Assembly (NCBI GenBank): GCA_964519515.1
Contig: CAZFIJ010000038.1
Coordinates: 1 to 8,455 of the forward strand
Length of the DNA stretch: 8,455 bases
Source of the DNA: Korarchaeum sp964519515
Lineage (GTDB): Archaea; Korarchaeota; Korarchaeia; Korarchaeales; Korarchaeaceae
Direction of reading: 5' to 3'
Each line of letters opens with the position of its first letter. Position 1 is the first letter of the stretch. The translations under genes and the position numbers were made by a program. Below, piece after piece: positions 1-5,875 of the stretch. The notes below the pieces were generated by a model that had not been told where the DNA came from, searched no databases, and worked only from the letters and a program-made list of their open reading frames with translations.

Positions 1-81
1 AAGATCAACATCCCCTGGCGCAATGGGGGGGGGGGGTTCTTCAAAGTGGGCGAGTTCGTGATGGCTAAGGGGAAGGGCTAA
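1..81 (+). CDS. C-terminal end of an unidentified protein (cut by window start)
   Basis: Frame 1 is open from the first base to a TAA at 79-81, giving a 26-residue tail that ends FVMAKGKG. It contains four consecutive Gly encoded by a run of 12 G at 25-36, preceded by a Trp-Arg-Asn. The codons AAG, ATC, CCC and GTG are compatible with the other genes here, although CGC is rare among them. No motif identifies the family. The next gene has its own promoter-like element, so this is probably the end of an upstream transcription unit. An open frame of this length could also arise by chance, so the call rests mainly on continuity with the window edge. Confidence 0.35.
   Translation, partial: KINIPWRNGGGGFFKVGEFVMAKGKG
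25..36 (+). repeat. 12-base G homopolymer
   Basis: Twelve consecutive G lie inside the putative gene tail and read as four glycine codons. No other mononucleotide run in the window is as long. Such a tract is prone to replication slippage and also to sequencing or assembly length errors, so the frame upstream of it should be treated with caution. Confidence 0.9.
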
Positions 82-102
82 TACGATTTCAAGCTCGCTC
101 AC

Positions 103-111
103 AAATATTTA
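103..111 (+). promoter_or_regulatory. TATA-like element for the thioredoxin-fold gene
   Basis: AAATATTTA lies 53 bases before the ATG at 165. Archaeal transcription usually starts about 25 bases past the box centre, which would be near 133. That leaves a leader of about 30 bases containing the weak ribosome site GAGGT (150-154). The match to the archaeal TATA consensus is moderate. Confidence 0.4.
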
Positions 112-164
112 GACGATGATCGAACATCAGTTAAGGATAAATAGGGTACGAGGTTGAGTTACCG

Positions 165-1436
165 ATGCTGAAGTACGCAGCCCTCCTCCCATTGATATTA
201 GTGATACTAGCTTTACCTATCATACTACAGCCTCTAGTACTCTCAGCGGTAGATTTCGAAGCTGATATCTATGGAGGGGGGACCTTCAGGCTCTCCGATT
301 TCAAGGGGAAGGTAGTAGTGATAGTGATAGCTCAAACGAGTTGCCCTCACTGCAAGGAATTCCTACCGGCTCTATCGAAGGCTTGGAAATCGGATAGCGA
401 GTTAATGAGTGGGAGATATGTTCTAGCTGTCGTTATGCTCGATCCAGCTCATCCCCTCTCAGCTAGGGGCGTCTCTGAGGATAAGGCAGCTTTCGATTCT
501 TTCTCCCCTCCCCCGAGATGGATCCTCCTCCCCGAAGCTTGGCACTCCATAGAGGCCTTCGGCATCAAGTATACTGCATCAGTAGTGATAATAGATAAGC
601 AGGGGAACGTAGTCGAGAAGATAGAGCCACAGGATCATCCTAAGATAGATGAGATGGTATCCTATACTATCATGAAGGTTAAGGAGAGGGGAGCTGAAGC
701 TAAAGTGCTTCGATTCAGCTTCTCAGCCCCTAGGCTCGCTTTCGTCGGTGATACAGTGACCCTCCAGGGGGAGGTCCAACCAGCGACGATAGGAGTCAAC
801 GTGACTATAACGAGGCCGGATGGAGAGGAGATAAACGTGAGGCCGAGGGTGATTGGGAACGGTCAATTCTCCGTGGATTTCACACCTGATCTAGAGGGGG
901 TCTGGGTAGTTAGGGCTTCCTCCCTATCGGAGGTGAGGGAAGCGAGGATAACGGTACTCCCCAATAAACCGAGGGGTATAGAGAGCTACGATGTGATCTA
1001 CGGGACGCATGATGAGAGAGCTGGGAAGATAATAAATCAGAATGCTAAAAGCTCTAAAAGCCTGCCAAAGGATAATGTCGTGCTGCTAGGAGGTCCAAAA
1101 GCGAATCCCTTCGTCCCTGAGTTCAATTCAATAGCAGGTGTCTCCATGATCCTCAAAGGTAAAGAAGCAAAACTATTCATCGGATCCAAGGAGTATAATT
1201 TGAGCGTTACCTTCGGGAAGGAGGATTACGCCATCGTATATTGGTTGAGGTGGGAGGGGAGGTTCATCATCGTAGGCGAGGGCTTCACTAGGTTCGGCAC
1301 GCTAGCCGCTTCCCTCTTCATAAAGAACACTCAGTTAGAGAAGCAACTCTACTTAATCCACTGGAAGGATTTGAATGGGGATGGGGATGTCAGTTACGAT
1401 GAGATAGAAGTTCTGATGACCTCAGAGAGGATCTAA
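165..1436 (+). CDS. Exported thioredoxin-fold (TlpA/redoxin-like) protein with S-layer-like and EF-hand parts
   Basis: A hydrophobic N-terminus (about residues 4-28) is a signal peptide or membrane anchor, so the rest should lie outside the cell. Residues 30-175 form a thioredoxin-like domain with the redox motif C60-P-H-C63 on the first helix and a ligand strand near VVIIDKQGNVV (140-150). At the usual cis-proline position the sequence reads T-A-S (137-139), so that proline appears to be lost. Residues 183-267 look like an Ig-type beta domain. The stretch with LLGGPKANP (307-315) and VGEGFTRFGTLAAS (370-383) resembles archaeal S-layer proteins, which carry similar GGP-x-AN and TR-x-GT-x-AA signatures. 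Residues 402-413 (DLNGDGDVSYDE) are a canonical 12-residue EF-hand calcium loop. By family this is a thiol-disulfide oxidoreductase at the cell surface; the substrate is unknown. ATG 165 is preceded by GAGGT at 150-154. The 3' end overlaps the facing gene by 4 bases. Confidence 0.8.
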   Translation: MLKYAALLPLILVILALPIILQPLVLSAVDFEADIYGGGTFRLSDFKGKVVVIVIAQTSCPHCKEFLPALSKAWKSDSELMSGRYVLAVVMLDPAHPLSARGVSEDKAAFDSFSPPPRWILLPEAWHSIEAFGIKYTASVVIIDKQGNVVEKIEPQDHPKIDEMVSYTIMKVKERGAEAKVLRFSFSAPRLAFVGDTVTLQGEVQPATIGVNVTITRPDGEEINVRPRVIGNGQFSVDFTPDLEGVWVVRASSLSEVREARITVLPNKPRGIESYDVIYGTHDERAGKIINQNAKSSKSLPKDNVVLLGGPKANPFVPEFNSIAGVSMILKGKEAKLFIGSKEYNLSVTFGKEDYAIVYWLRWEGRFIIVGEGFTRFGTLAASLFIKNTQLEKQLYLIHWKDLNGDGDVSYDEIEVLMTSERI

Positions 1437-2452
1437 GTACCTCTCATCCCGAGGAGATGCGAGAGCTTTATGCTATATGTCATGATGATATCGCTTATGG
1501 AGGGCATGAAGGGATTCGCTCTGTATACCTTCAACTCCCTACCCCTCGATAGATCCTTCTCAGCCCTTATGAGGCAGAAGTTCACCATCTTAGGGATCAC
1601 GTACCTCCATAAGTAAGCCTTATCTACCCCGACCGAGAGAGATAGTTCAGTCAGAGTCAGCCCCTCTCTAGAGCTCCTATTCATGATGGATTTAGTTAAC
1701 CTCGCTCTCCTCGGATCTGAGGAGAGTATTCCGATTAGATCGGAGAATAATGAAGCGACTTGCCTCTCAGAGAGGCCGGTAATCCTATCTATAGCTTCCT
1801 TAGCGCATAAAACTCTTAGGACATTCATCTCTATCGGTGAGAGATCCGGGAGGTGGAAGAGCTCCATCTTCCCGATGGGAGGCGCTATCCCTATGGATGC
1901 TAGAGCCCTGAAGGCTTCCGCGAATTCCTTGATGTTATCTATACTGCTCATGAAATGGATAGCCCTCACGAATGAATAGTATCTTCTCTTCAGCTCTAAC
2001 TTCTCTGAAATATTTCTGTAAATTGAGGATATGCTAGCCCCAGTCAGAGAGGGATCCGACCATATATGCGGGTTCATGTAGAACAGTACTTTCGATAAGA
2101 GGCCCTCCTCTAGAATGAGTTGGGGGTTTCTGAAGGAGGACAAACTGATCATAGCTATATCCATCGGGATAATAGCTTCCTCCCCCTTCCCTATCTTCAC
2201 TCTATCCCAGGGGAGGGTGAGCTCTAACTCATCTCCCTCAAGTGAGACCTCAGCTAAACTTTCTTCAGCTTCATCAACGAGCTTCACACAAAATCCGAAA
2301 CTGTAGGCTCTGAAGCTCTCTTCCATACGATATAGGATGATCCATTCTTCGCCTAATCTCCTCTCAATGATGGAATTTAGTATTTGTAGGTATTTAGGTC
2401 TAATCAGATCGCTCTTATTTTCACATTTCATCACGAGCAAACGCTTCTGCAC
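1433..2452 (-). CDS. Winged-helix domain protein of unknown function
   Basis: This 339-residue protein has no family I can name. Residues 35-95 are predicted beta-rich (EGDELELTLPW). About 100-200 are mostly helical, with an aromatic stretch, FYMNPHIW (124-131). Two helix-turn-helix-like segments follow: 204-245 (LSPIEMNVLRVL, then GLSERQVASLF) and 265-298 (LTLTELSLSVGVDKAYLWRY), the second followed by a wing-like RELKVYRANP. DNA binding is an inference. The order resembles the N-terminal half of the divergently transcribed gene at 2785, so the two may be distant paralogs. The start is uncertain: GTG 2452 has AGAGG only 3 bases upstream, ATG 2431 has no ribosome site, and an out-of-frame ATG at 2516 sits at a leaderless-like distance from a TATA element. 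The 3' end overlaps the thioredoxin-fold gene by 4 bases. Confidence 0.7.
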   Translation of the reverse strand: MQKRLLVMKCENKSDLIRPKYLQILNSIIERRLGEEWIILYRMEESFRAYSFGFCVKLVDEAEESLAEVSLEGDELELTLPWDRVKIGKGEEAIIPMDIAMISLSSFRNPQLILEEGLLSKVLFYMNPHIWSDPSLTGASISSIYRNISEKLELKRRYYSFVRAIHFMSSIDNIKEFAEAFRALASIGIAPPIGKMELFHLPDLSPIEMNVLRVLCAKEAIDRITGLSERQVASLFSDLIGILSSDPRRARLTKSIMNRSSREGLTLTELSLSVGVDKAYLWRYVIPKMVNFCLIRAEKDLSRGRELKVYRANPFMPSISDIIMTYSIKLSHLLGMRGT

Positions 2453-2516
2453 GAGCCTCTGGGGGGTGAGAGAATATCAATCTATCCCTCCCGACATTTT
2501 TTTCAAAGAGATACAT
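2421..2516 (-). other. Upstream ORF overlapping the start of the winged-helix gene in another frame
   Basis: An ATG at 2516 opens 31 codons (MYLFEKNVGRDRLIFS...) that end at a TGA at 2421-2423. ATG 2516 lies about 34 bases past the centre of a TATA-like element, so the transcript leader would be very short. Removing one C from the run of six C (minus strand, 2461-2466) would join this frame to the downstream protein just before its GTG 2452. It may be a short upstream ORF, the displaced true 5' end of the gene, or chance. Confidence 0.25.
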
Positions 2517-2539
2517 GATCAGTAAAAATGATTGTTTTC

Positions 2540-2556
2540 CATAATTATTAAAAAAG
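2540..2556 (-). promoter_or_regulatory. TATA-like element upstream of the winged-helix gene
   Basis: On the minus strand the run T6-AATAATTATGG resembles an archaeal TATA region. Expected initiation is near 2524, just before ATG 2516 and about 70 bases before GTG 2452. The same T-run could instead be the terminator of the short ORF upstream, so the two readings compete. Confidence 0.35.
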
Positions 2557-2560
2557 AGGG
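2550..2560 (-). terminator. T-tract downstream of the 13-codon ORF
   Basis: On the minus strand CCCTC is followed by six T (2555-2550). Archaeal RNA polymerase can terminate at T-runs without a strong hairpin, and this one lies about 13 bases past the TAA of the short ORF. The only pairing seen is the tiny GAG/CTC stem before it. It could equally belong to the promoter of the next gene. Confidence 0.25.
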
Positions 2561-2568
2561 ACTCCGGC

Positions 2569-2610
2569 TTATCCAATAGGCGGACCGGGCGGGATTATTG
2601 GCCCATCCAT
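2569..2610 (-). CDS. 13-residue Pro/Gly-rich small ORF with a strong ribosome site
   Basis: ATG 2610 to TAA 2569 encodes MDGPIIPPGPPIG. GAGGTGA (2622-2616), a full match to the archaeal ribosome-binding consensus, lies 5 bases upstream and is the best ribosome site in the window. The ORF lies in a GC-rich island within an AT-rich spacer. On the minus strand a TATA-like element lies upstream at 2691-2704, and six T follow the ORF. Its RNA could also fold CCAATA (2600-2595) against TATTGG (2578-2573), so a structured RNA is a competing view. It could be a free-standing microprotein, a regulatory leader peptide for the winged-helix gene downstream, or a chance ORF. I recognise no family. Confidence 0.35.
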   Translation of the reverse strand: MDGPIIPPGPPIG

Positions 2611-2623
2611 CTAAATCACCTCA

Positions 2624-2640
2624 TATATTCTCTTGAGATA
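2624..2640. repeat. Imperfect palindrome before the small ORF
   Basis: ATATTCTC and GAGATAT flank TT, with one extra T in the left arm; the core TCTCTTGAGA is fully paired at 4-2-4. On the minus-strand transcript it would form a hairpin directly upstream of the GAGGTGA ribosome site, so it could act as a leader structure or as an operator. Confidence 0.4.
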
Positions 2641-2690
2641 TTCTACGTTGTCACAATAATCTCCGATCTTCTAGCTTATTTCGTTTTATT

Positions 2691-2704
2691 GATAATATAT
2701 CAAT
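2691..2704 (-). promoter_or_regulatory. TATA-like element for the small ORF
   Basis: The minus strand reads ATTGATATATTATC. A start about 25 bases downstream, near 2670, would give a leader of about 60 bases before ATG 2610. The region is AT-rich throughout, so a chance match is possible. Confidence 0.3.
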
Positions 2705-2719
2705 CCTCTAAATTTGTTC

Positions 2720-2737
2720 AGAGGCCCAATAACCTCT
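2720..2737. repeat. Inverted repeat upstream of the regulator promoter
   Basis: AGAGG and CCTCT flank the 8-base spacer CCCAATAA. The repeat ends about 8 bases before the BRE-like element. An activator or autoregulatory site is plausible at this distance, but 5-base arms are short and could occur by chance. Confidence 0.35.
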
Positions 2738-2744
2738 TATTTTG

Positions 2745-2763
2745 CCGAGAAAACATTTATATA
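2745..2763 (+). promoter_or_regulatory. BRE/TATA promoter of the double-HTH regulator
   Basis: A purine-rich BRE-like CCGAGAAAACA precedes TTTATATA (2756-2763), a very good archaeal TATA box. Initiation about 25 bases beyond the box centre falls at or next to the GTG at 2785. No ribosome site lies before that codon, so the transcript is probably leaderless. Confidence 0.75.
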
Positions 2764-2784
2764 TTCTTTAACATATAAATCATC

Positions 2785-4338
2785 GTGCCTCTAAATGGAA
2801 TTGAAAAAAATGAGAAGTTAACTGAGAGGTTCCTTAGGGAGATCCAAAACATCCAATTCTTGTTAGAGGAAATTCCTATCAGAAATATTGACAGAAAAGT
2901 TGTTTTAGGAAGAGTTGAAGGATCTTCATGCCCTAGAATAGGCGCTATTGACGAAAATGGCCTTATTGTTATCGATAGAAATTTGTCGGTCGATGAGATA
3001 GACGCTGTAATAAAAAGGGAGGCTTTCATCAGCTTCTTACCTGAGGTGAACTTCCCTCAGATATACGATCTAGCATGGTTCTACTCAGGTCACTTAGGCC
3101 TCTGGTCCAAGTGCCCCTCGAGAGCCAGGTTGAGGACCCTGCCCGTCTATAGATCCCCAGAGGACTTCCTCTCGATAAACCCTAAGAATGCGCTCAATGT
3201 CATGAGGAGCCTCACGAAATCTCTCATAAGCCTCTGGAGGGAAGGGGAGGAGATCACCCTAAGGAAATTCCTGGAGCTCTTCATGGCAGCCAGAGGGTAT
3301 CCATTCATCCACATGAGCAAGAAGGAGAAGAGAGTCCTCAGCTCAATATTATATACTTTGATTCATGAGGGAGAAGCGAAGATAGAGAGACTCTCTATTA
3401 AGAGCGGCCTATCTTTAGCCACTGTATCGAGGGCTGTGAGAGATCTAGTCAAGAAGGGCATAATAGTGGGACCTTACGTACTCTATCTCTCTAGACTGGG
3501 CTTATCAACATACTTGATGGAGCTCAGAAATCCGAAGGATGGGGAGATAAGGTTTCTCGATGAATTCCCATTCACCTACTCAGCTTTTATAACTTCCAGC
3601 GATATATATTACGTTAACTTATTAGTACCTCATCAGATCGAGCCCTTATTTAAGAATTTAAGGGGATCCGGTATTAAACTCGGTAAAAGGGTAGCTTTGA
3701 GTTTCGATATGGTGCAAGATCCTCTAACAAGCCCGGAGCTCGTCTTAGGGAGGATGATAGATGGCTATTATTCTGCTAAGGAAACTCCTGAAGAGCTGAA
3801 GGAACTAACTAGTCCGAGGAAGCCACCGATATCCTTGGATAAGAGAGATCTTCTCGCGCTCATGGAGATAGAGGAGAGAGGTAGGGTATCTAGAGATCAG
3901 CTCAGGAGCATGGGTCTGCCGAATCCAGCTGAGAGGTTCTCCAAGTACAGGAAGGCTGGGATAGTTGTAAAGGGCTATTTCCCTACGGGCTTAGGGATGG
4001 GGGAGGGGATCGTGTTTAGGATAGACGCACCATTTAAGGACTTTCTCAGGATTAAAGGTGCATTCTCAAGGGTATGCTCGGTCATACTATCCTTCACTGA
4101 GGGGGATCTCAGCGGAATGACGGGGGTAGCTCTAGTCAATGGAGAGATAATAGGACCCCTAATTAGAGCAACTAAGATGCTCTTCAGGGAGAGGCTCGAG
4201 TTAATGGAACCAGCTGTAGCGACAGGGCCATCCAGTTGGCAAGTGCCTGTGGACCTCTGGAATGAGGAGAAACAGGAGTTTGAGTTCGATTTAAGGAGTT
4301 TCATCGAAGTCTTCTCAGATAGGATTAAGGGATCCTAA
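2785..4338 (+). CDS. Large regulator-like protein with two winged-helix plus sensor-like units
   Basis: This 517-residue protein appears to be two repeats of a DNA-binding plus alpha/beta ligand-type unit. The first winged helix is at 178-229 (LSIKSGLSLATVSRAVRDLV is a strong HTH) and is followed by an alpha/beta region at 232-312. A second HTH-like segment at 350-398 (RGRVSRDQLRSMG) is followed by an alpha/beta region at 405-475. This recalls the HTH plus RAM layout of Lrp/AsnC proteins in tandem, but no diagnostic motif confirms that family. Residues 1-110 are separate and unrecognised. GTG 2785 sits at the predicted transcription start, supporting leaderless translation. About the first 75 codons favour ATT and GTT and are AT-rich, whereas the rest uses ATA, GTA and GTG. 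The 3' end overlaps the dehydrogenase by 24 bases. The likely role is transcription control, with unknown targets. Confidence 0.7.
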   Translation: MPLNGIEKNEKLTERFLREIQNIQFLLEEIPIRNIDRKVVLGRVEGSSCPRIGAIDENGLIVIDRNLSVDEIDAVIKREAFISFLPEVNFPQIYDLAWFYSGHLGLWSKCPSRARLRTLPVYRSPEDFLSINPKNALNVMRSLTKSLISLWREGEEITLRKFLELFMAARGYPFIHMSKKEKRVLSSILYTLIHEGEAKIERLSIKSGLSLATVSRAVRDLVKKGIIVGPYVLYLSRLGLSTYLMELRNPKDGEIRFLDEFPFTYSAFITSSDIYYVNLLVPHQIEPLFKNLRGSGIKLGKRVALSFDMVQDPLTSPELVLGRMIDGYYSAKETPEELKELTSPRKPPISLDKRDLLALMEIEERGRVSRDQLRSMGLPNPAERFSKYRKAGIVVKGYFPTGLGMGEGIVFRIDAPFKDFLRIKGAFSRVCSVILSFTEGDLSGMTGVALVNGEIIGPLIRATKMLFRERLELMEPAVATGPSSWQVPVDLWNEEKQEFEFDLRSFIEVFSDRIKGS

Positions 4339-5679
4339 GATTCCCATATCTTCGCTGATCTCAGATCTCCTCCCGAACCACTTGCCCATTATCCTCAATA
4401 CCTCAGATACTATCCTCCTCTCCGCCTCCTCGCTGCTCCCTCCCAGATGCGGCGTGAGGACCACGTTATCCATTCTCCTCAACCTCTCGAAAGTATCGTC
4501 CTCGAAGGGAGGCTCCTTAGGGTATACGTCCAACCCGAGGCCTCCCAGTTTCCCGACCTCAAGCGCTTCTAAAGCAGCATCTAAGTCCAATAACTCCCCC
4601 CTACCGACGTTGACTAATATAGCTCCGTCCTTCATCATAGCTATCTCCTTCCTGCCTATCAGACCTCTAGTCTCCTCAGTTAGAGGAGAGGTCAGCACTA
4701 CGATATCGCTCTCCCTGAGTATCCTCTCCAGGCTCCTTCCTCCCATCTTATACTTATCGCAATAATCTACATGCATCCCTATCCCCTTCAGGACTTCAGC
4801 AACCTCTCTGCCGACTATCCCCATAGATATAACTCCAGCCCTCCTTCCAACTAGCTCGAATCCCCTCACCTTCCCCTTCACCCACTCGAGCTCCCTCATC
4901 TTCCTATCTGAGTAAGCTATCCCCCTAACTAAGGCCAGTATGATGCCGAGTGCGAGCTCTGCTACAGCTCTAGCCCTAACTGGGGCCCTTTCAACTACTA
5001 CAGCCCTTCTCTTAGCTTCCTCAATGTCTATATGGTCGAGGCCATGCGTCGCGGTTATAATCAGCTTCAGCATGGACGCTCTAGAGAAATCATCGGCATC
5101 GAATTTCCTATCCGTCCTGATTATGAGGACAGTAGCATCCTCAAGCCTGTTCCAATCTCTGCTAACTTCCCCATATGGCTCAAGCTCCTTATCTAAGTCC
5201 TTTGGGATGTTATCAGCCACTAATATCAGCTCCTCGCTCGATGGATTCGTTTGGATCCTGTCCCCTGGGTAATATTGGCAAACCCCCCTCATGCCAGTGG
5301 CGACATCAGATACTACAGCGAGCTCATCCTTCAACTTCAAATTCAGCCTCATAGCAGCAATAACTGCTGATCCGAAGTCATCGTATGGATTATTCAGCTC
5401 AGATAAGTAGCCATTGTTGAAACTAGGGGAGGAAGCTAAGGTTAAGTCAGCTCTAGTCAGTTTCGATGCTGTGGGAGCTAAGCCCCACCCTACTGCAGCT
5501 ATCGTCCATCCCCTGTAACGCTCGATCCAATCTAATTCCCCTGTGGGCCTAGCGATTTCGTAGAAATCCTCCTCTCTCAATCCCAACAGAAGGTCTGAGA
5601 GTCTCTTCAAACAGGGTCTCCAGTAGTAAGAGCAATCAGTGCCAAAGGAAACCACCCCAGAGGCTCGAAAAACTGACAC
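4315..5679 (-). CDS. D-isomer-specific 2-hydroxyacid dehydrogenase with a long N-terminal extension
   Basis: Residues 150-440 match the NAD-dependent D-2-hydroxyacid dehydrogenase family, which interconverts 2-oxo and D-2-hydroxy acids. The substrate-domain signature ATHGLDHIDIEEAK is at 210-223. The Rossmann segment is at 282-308, with D308 at the usual place for NAD preference. The Arg-Glu-His catalytic set is R360 (NVGRGELLD), E389 (DVYPKEPP) and H411 (LTPHLGG). The nucleotide loop reads S-M-G-I-V-G, so the first Gly of GxGxxG is Ser285. Family members usually begin near residue 150 here (LILVADNIPK); the preceding 148 residues (for example GWTIAAVGWGLAPTAS) form an extra domain I cannot name. 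The exact substrate cannot be told. The GTG at 5679 overlaps its own ribosome-like AGGAGGTG, so it is doubtful; GTG 5655 and an out-of-frame ATG at 5725 are alternatives. It overlaps the facing regulator gene by 24 bases. Confidence 0.85.
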   Translation of the reverse strand: MSVFRASGVVSFGTDCSYYWRPCLKRLSDLLLGLREEDFYEIARPTGELDWIERYRGWTIAAVGWGLAPTASKLTRADLTLASSPSFNNGYLSELNNPYDDFGSAVIAAMRLNLKLKDELAVVSDVATGMRGVCQYYPGDRIQTNPSSEELILVADNIPKDLDKELEPYGEVSRDWNRLEDATVLIIRTDRKFDADDFSRASMLKLIITATHGLDHIDIEEAKRRAVVVERAPVRARAVAELALGIILALVRGIAYSDRKMRELEWVKGKVRGFELVGRRAGVISMGIVGREVAEVLKGIGMHVDYCDKYKMGGRSLERILRESDIVVLTSPLTEETRGLIGRKEIAMMKDGAILVNVGRGELLDLDAALEALEVGKLGGLGLDVYPKEPPFEDDTFERLRRMDNVVLTPHLGGSSEEAERRIVSEVLRIMGKWFGRRSEISEDMGILGSLNPI

Positions 5680-5725
5680 CTCCTAGGAAGGCCTCATCTA
5701 ACCTCAGAACGAGGAGCCCTCCCAT
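5636..5725 (-). other. Possible true but frame-shifted 5' end of the dehydrogenase, or an upstream ORF
   Basis: ATG 5725 follows AGGTG (5735-5731) with a 5-base spacer and lies just past the start predicted from the TATA element at 5758-5767. It opens 29 codons (MGGLLVLRLDEAFLGG...) with codon choice like the neighbours, ending at TGA 5636-5638. The AGGAGGTG that overlaps GTG 5679 is simply part of Leu-Gly-Gly-Val in this frame. Dropping one G from the GGGG at 5654-5657 would join the frames as ...SFSSLW-VVSFGTD... . The alternatives are a sequence error, programmed frameshifting, an inactivating mutation or an upstream ORF. Confidence 0.45.
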
Positions 5726-5739
5726 GCAAACACCTGAGC

Positions 5740-5755
5740 ATGAGGTTTCGCTCAT
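5740..5755. repeat. Inverted repeat between TATA box and start of the dehydrogenase gene
   Basis: ATGAG and CTCAT flank the 6-base spacer GTTTCG. The repeat lies between the minus-strand TATA element and the predicted transcription start, a place where archaeal repressors often bind. The arms are only 5 bases long. Confidence 0.35.
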
Positions 5756-5757
5756 AC

Positions 5758-5767
5758 TTAAATATTT
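5758..5767 (-). promoter_or_regulatory. TATA element of the dehydrogenase gene
   Basis: The minus strand reads AAATATTTAA. Its centre is about 26 bases upstream of position 5736, which immediately precedes the AGGTG ribosome site and ATG 5725. This spacing supports a very short leader and the upstream start. Confidence 0.5.
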
Positions 5768-5875
5768 CGTACGATCTGGTGTGTAGTGGTCATCTGTACT
5801 GTGATATCTAGTAACTCCTTATGGATATTTCTAATAAAAATTAAAGAAAAATTGACTATAATGTTATATATCTAT

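Larger units (their letters stand above)
2453..2784. other. AT-rich divergent intergenic region
   Basis: These 332 bases separate the minus-strand winged-helix gene from the plus-strand double-HTH regulator. They are clearly AT-rich except for a GC-rich island at about 2556-2610, which holds the 13-codon ORF. CCAATA recurs at 2573-2578 and 2726-2731 on the plus strand and at 2595-2600 on the minus strand, and two palindromes lie nearby. No tRNA, CRISPR or box C/D pattern was recognised by eye. Confidence 0.7.

Noticed and set aside
2556..2610. tRNA or box C/D RNA in the GC-rich island
   Set aside because: No cloverleaf, CCA-type acceptor or paired C and D boxes could be found by eye; only one 6-pair stem is present.
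2757..3029. Minus-strand 90-codon ORF over the regulator promoter and start
   Set aside because: It covers the strong BRE/TATA and the leaderless start of the regulator and has no ribosome site or recognisable domain.
2785..3090. N-terminal part of the regulator as a metallopeptidase
   Set aside because: The helix at 71-85 occupies a peptidase-like position but has no HExxH; the resemblance is too weak to call even an inactive relative.
4382..4765. Plus-strand ORF opposite the dehydrogenase
   Set aside because: It lies entirely over the Rossmann and catalytic parts of the enzyme; Ser/Pro-rich antisense composition and no start signals.
5235..5679. Extra N-terminal domain of the dehydrogenase as a DUF4213/DUF364-like enolase-type domain
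   Set aside because: Only a loose similarity around GWGLAPTAS and a following helix; no diagnostic residues could be matched without a profile search.
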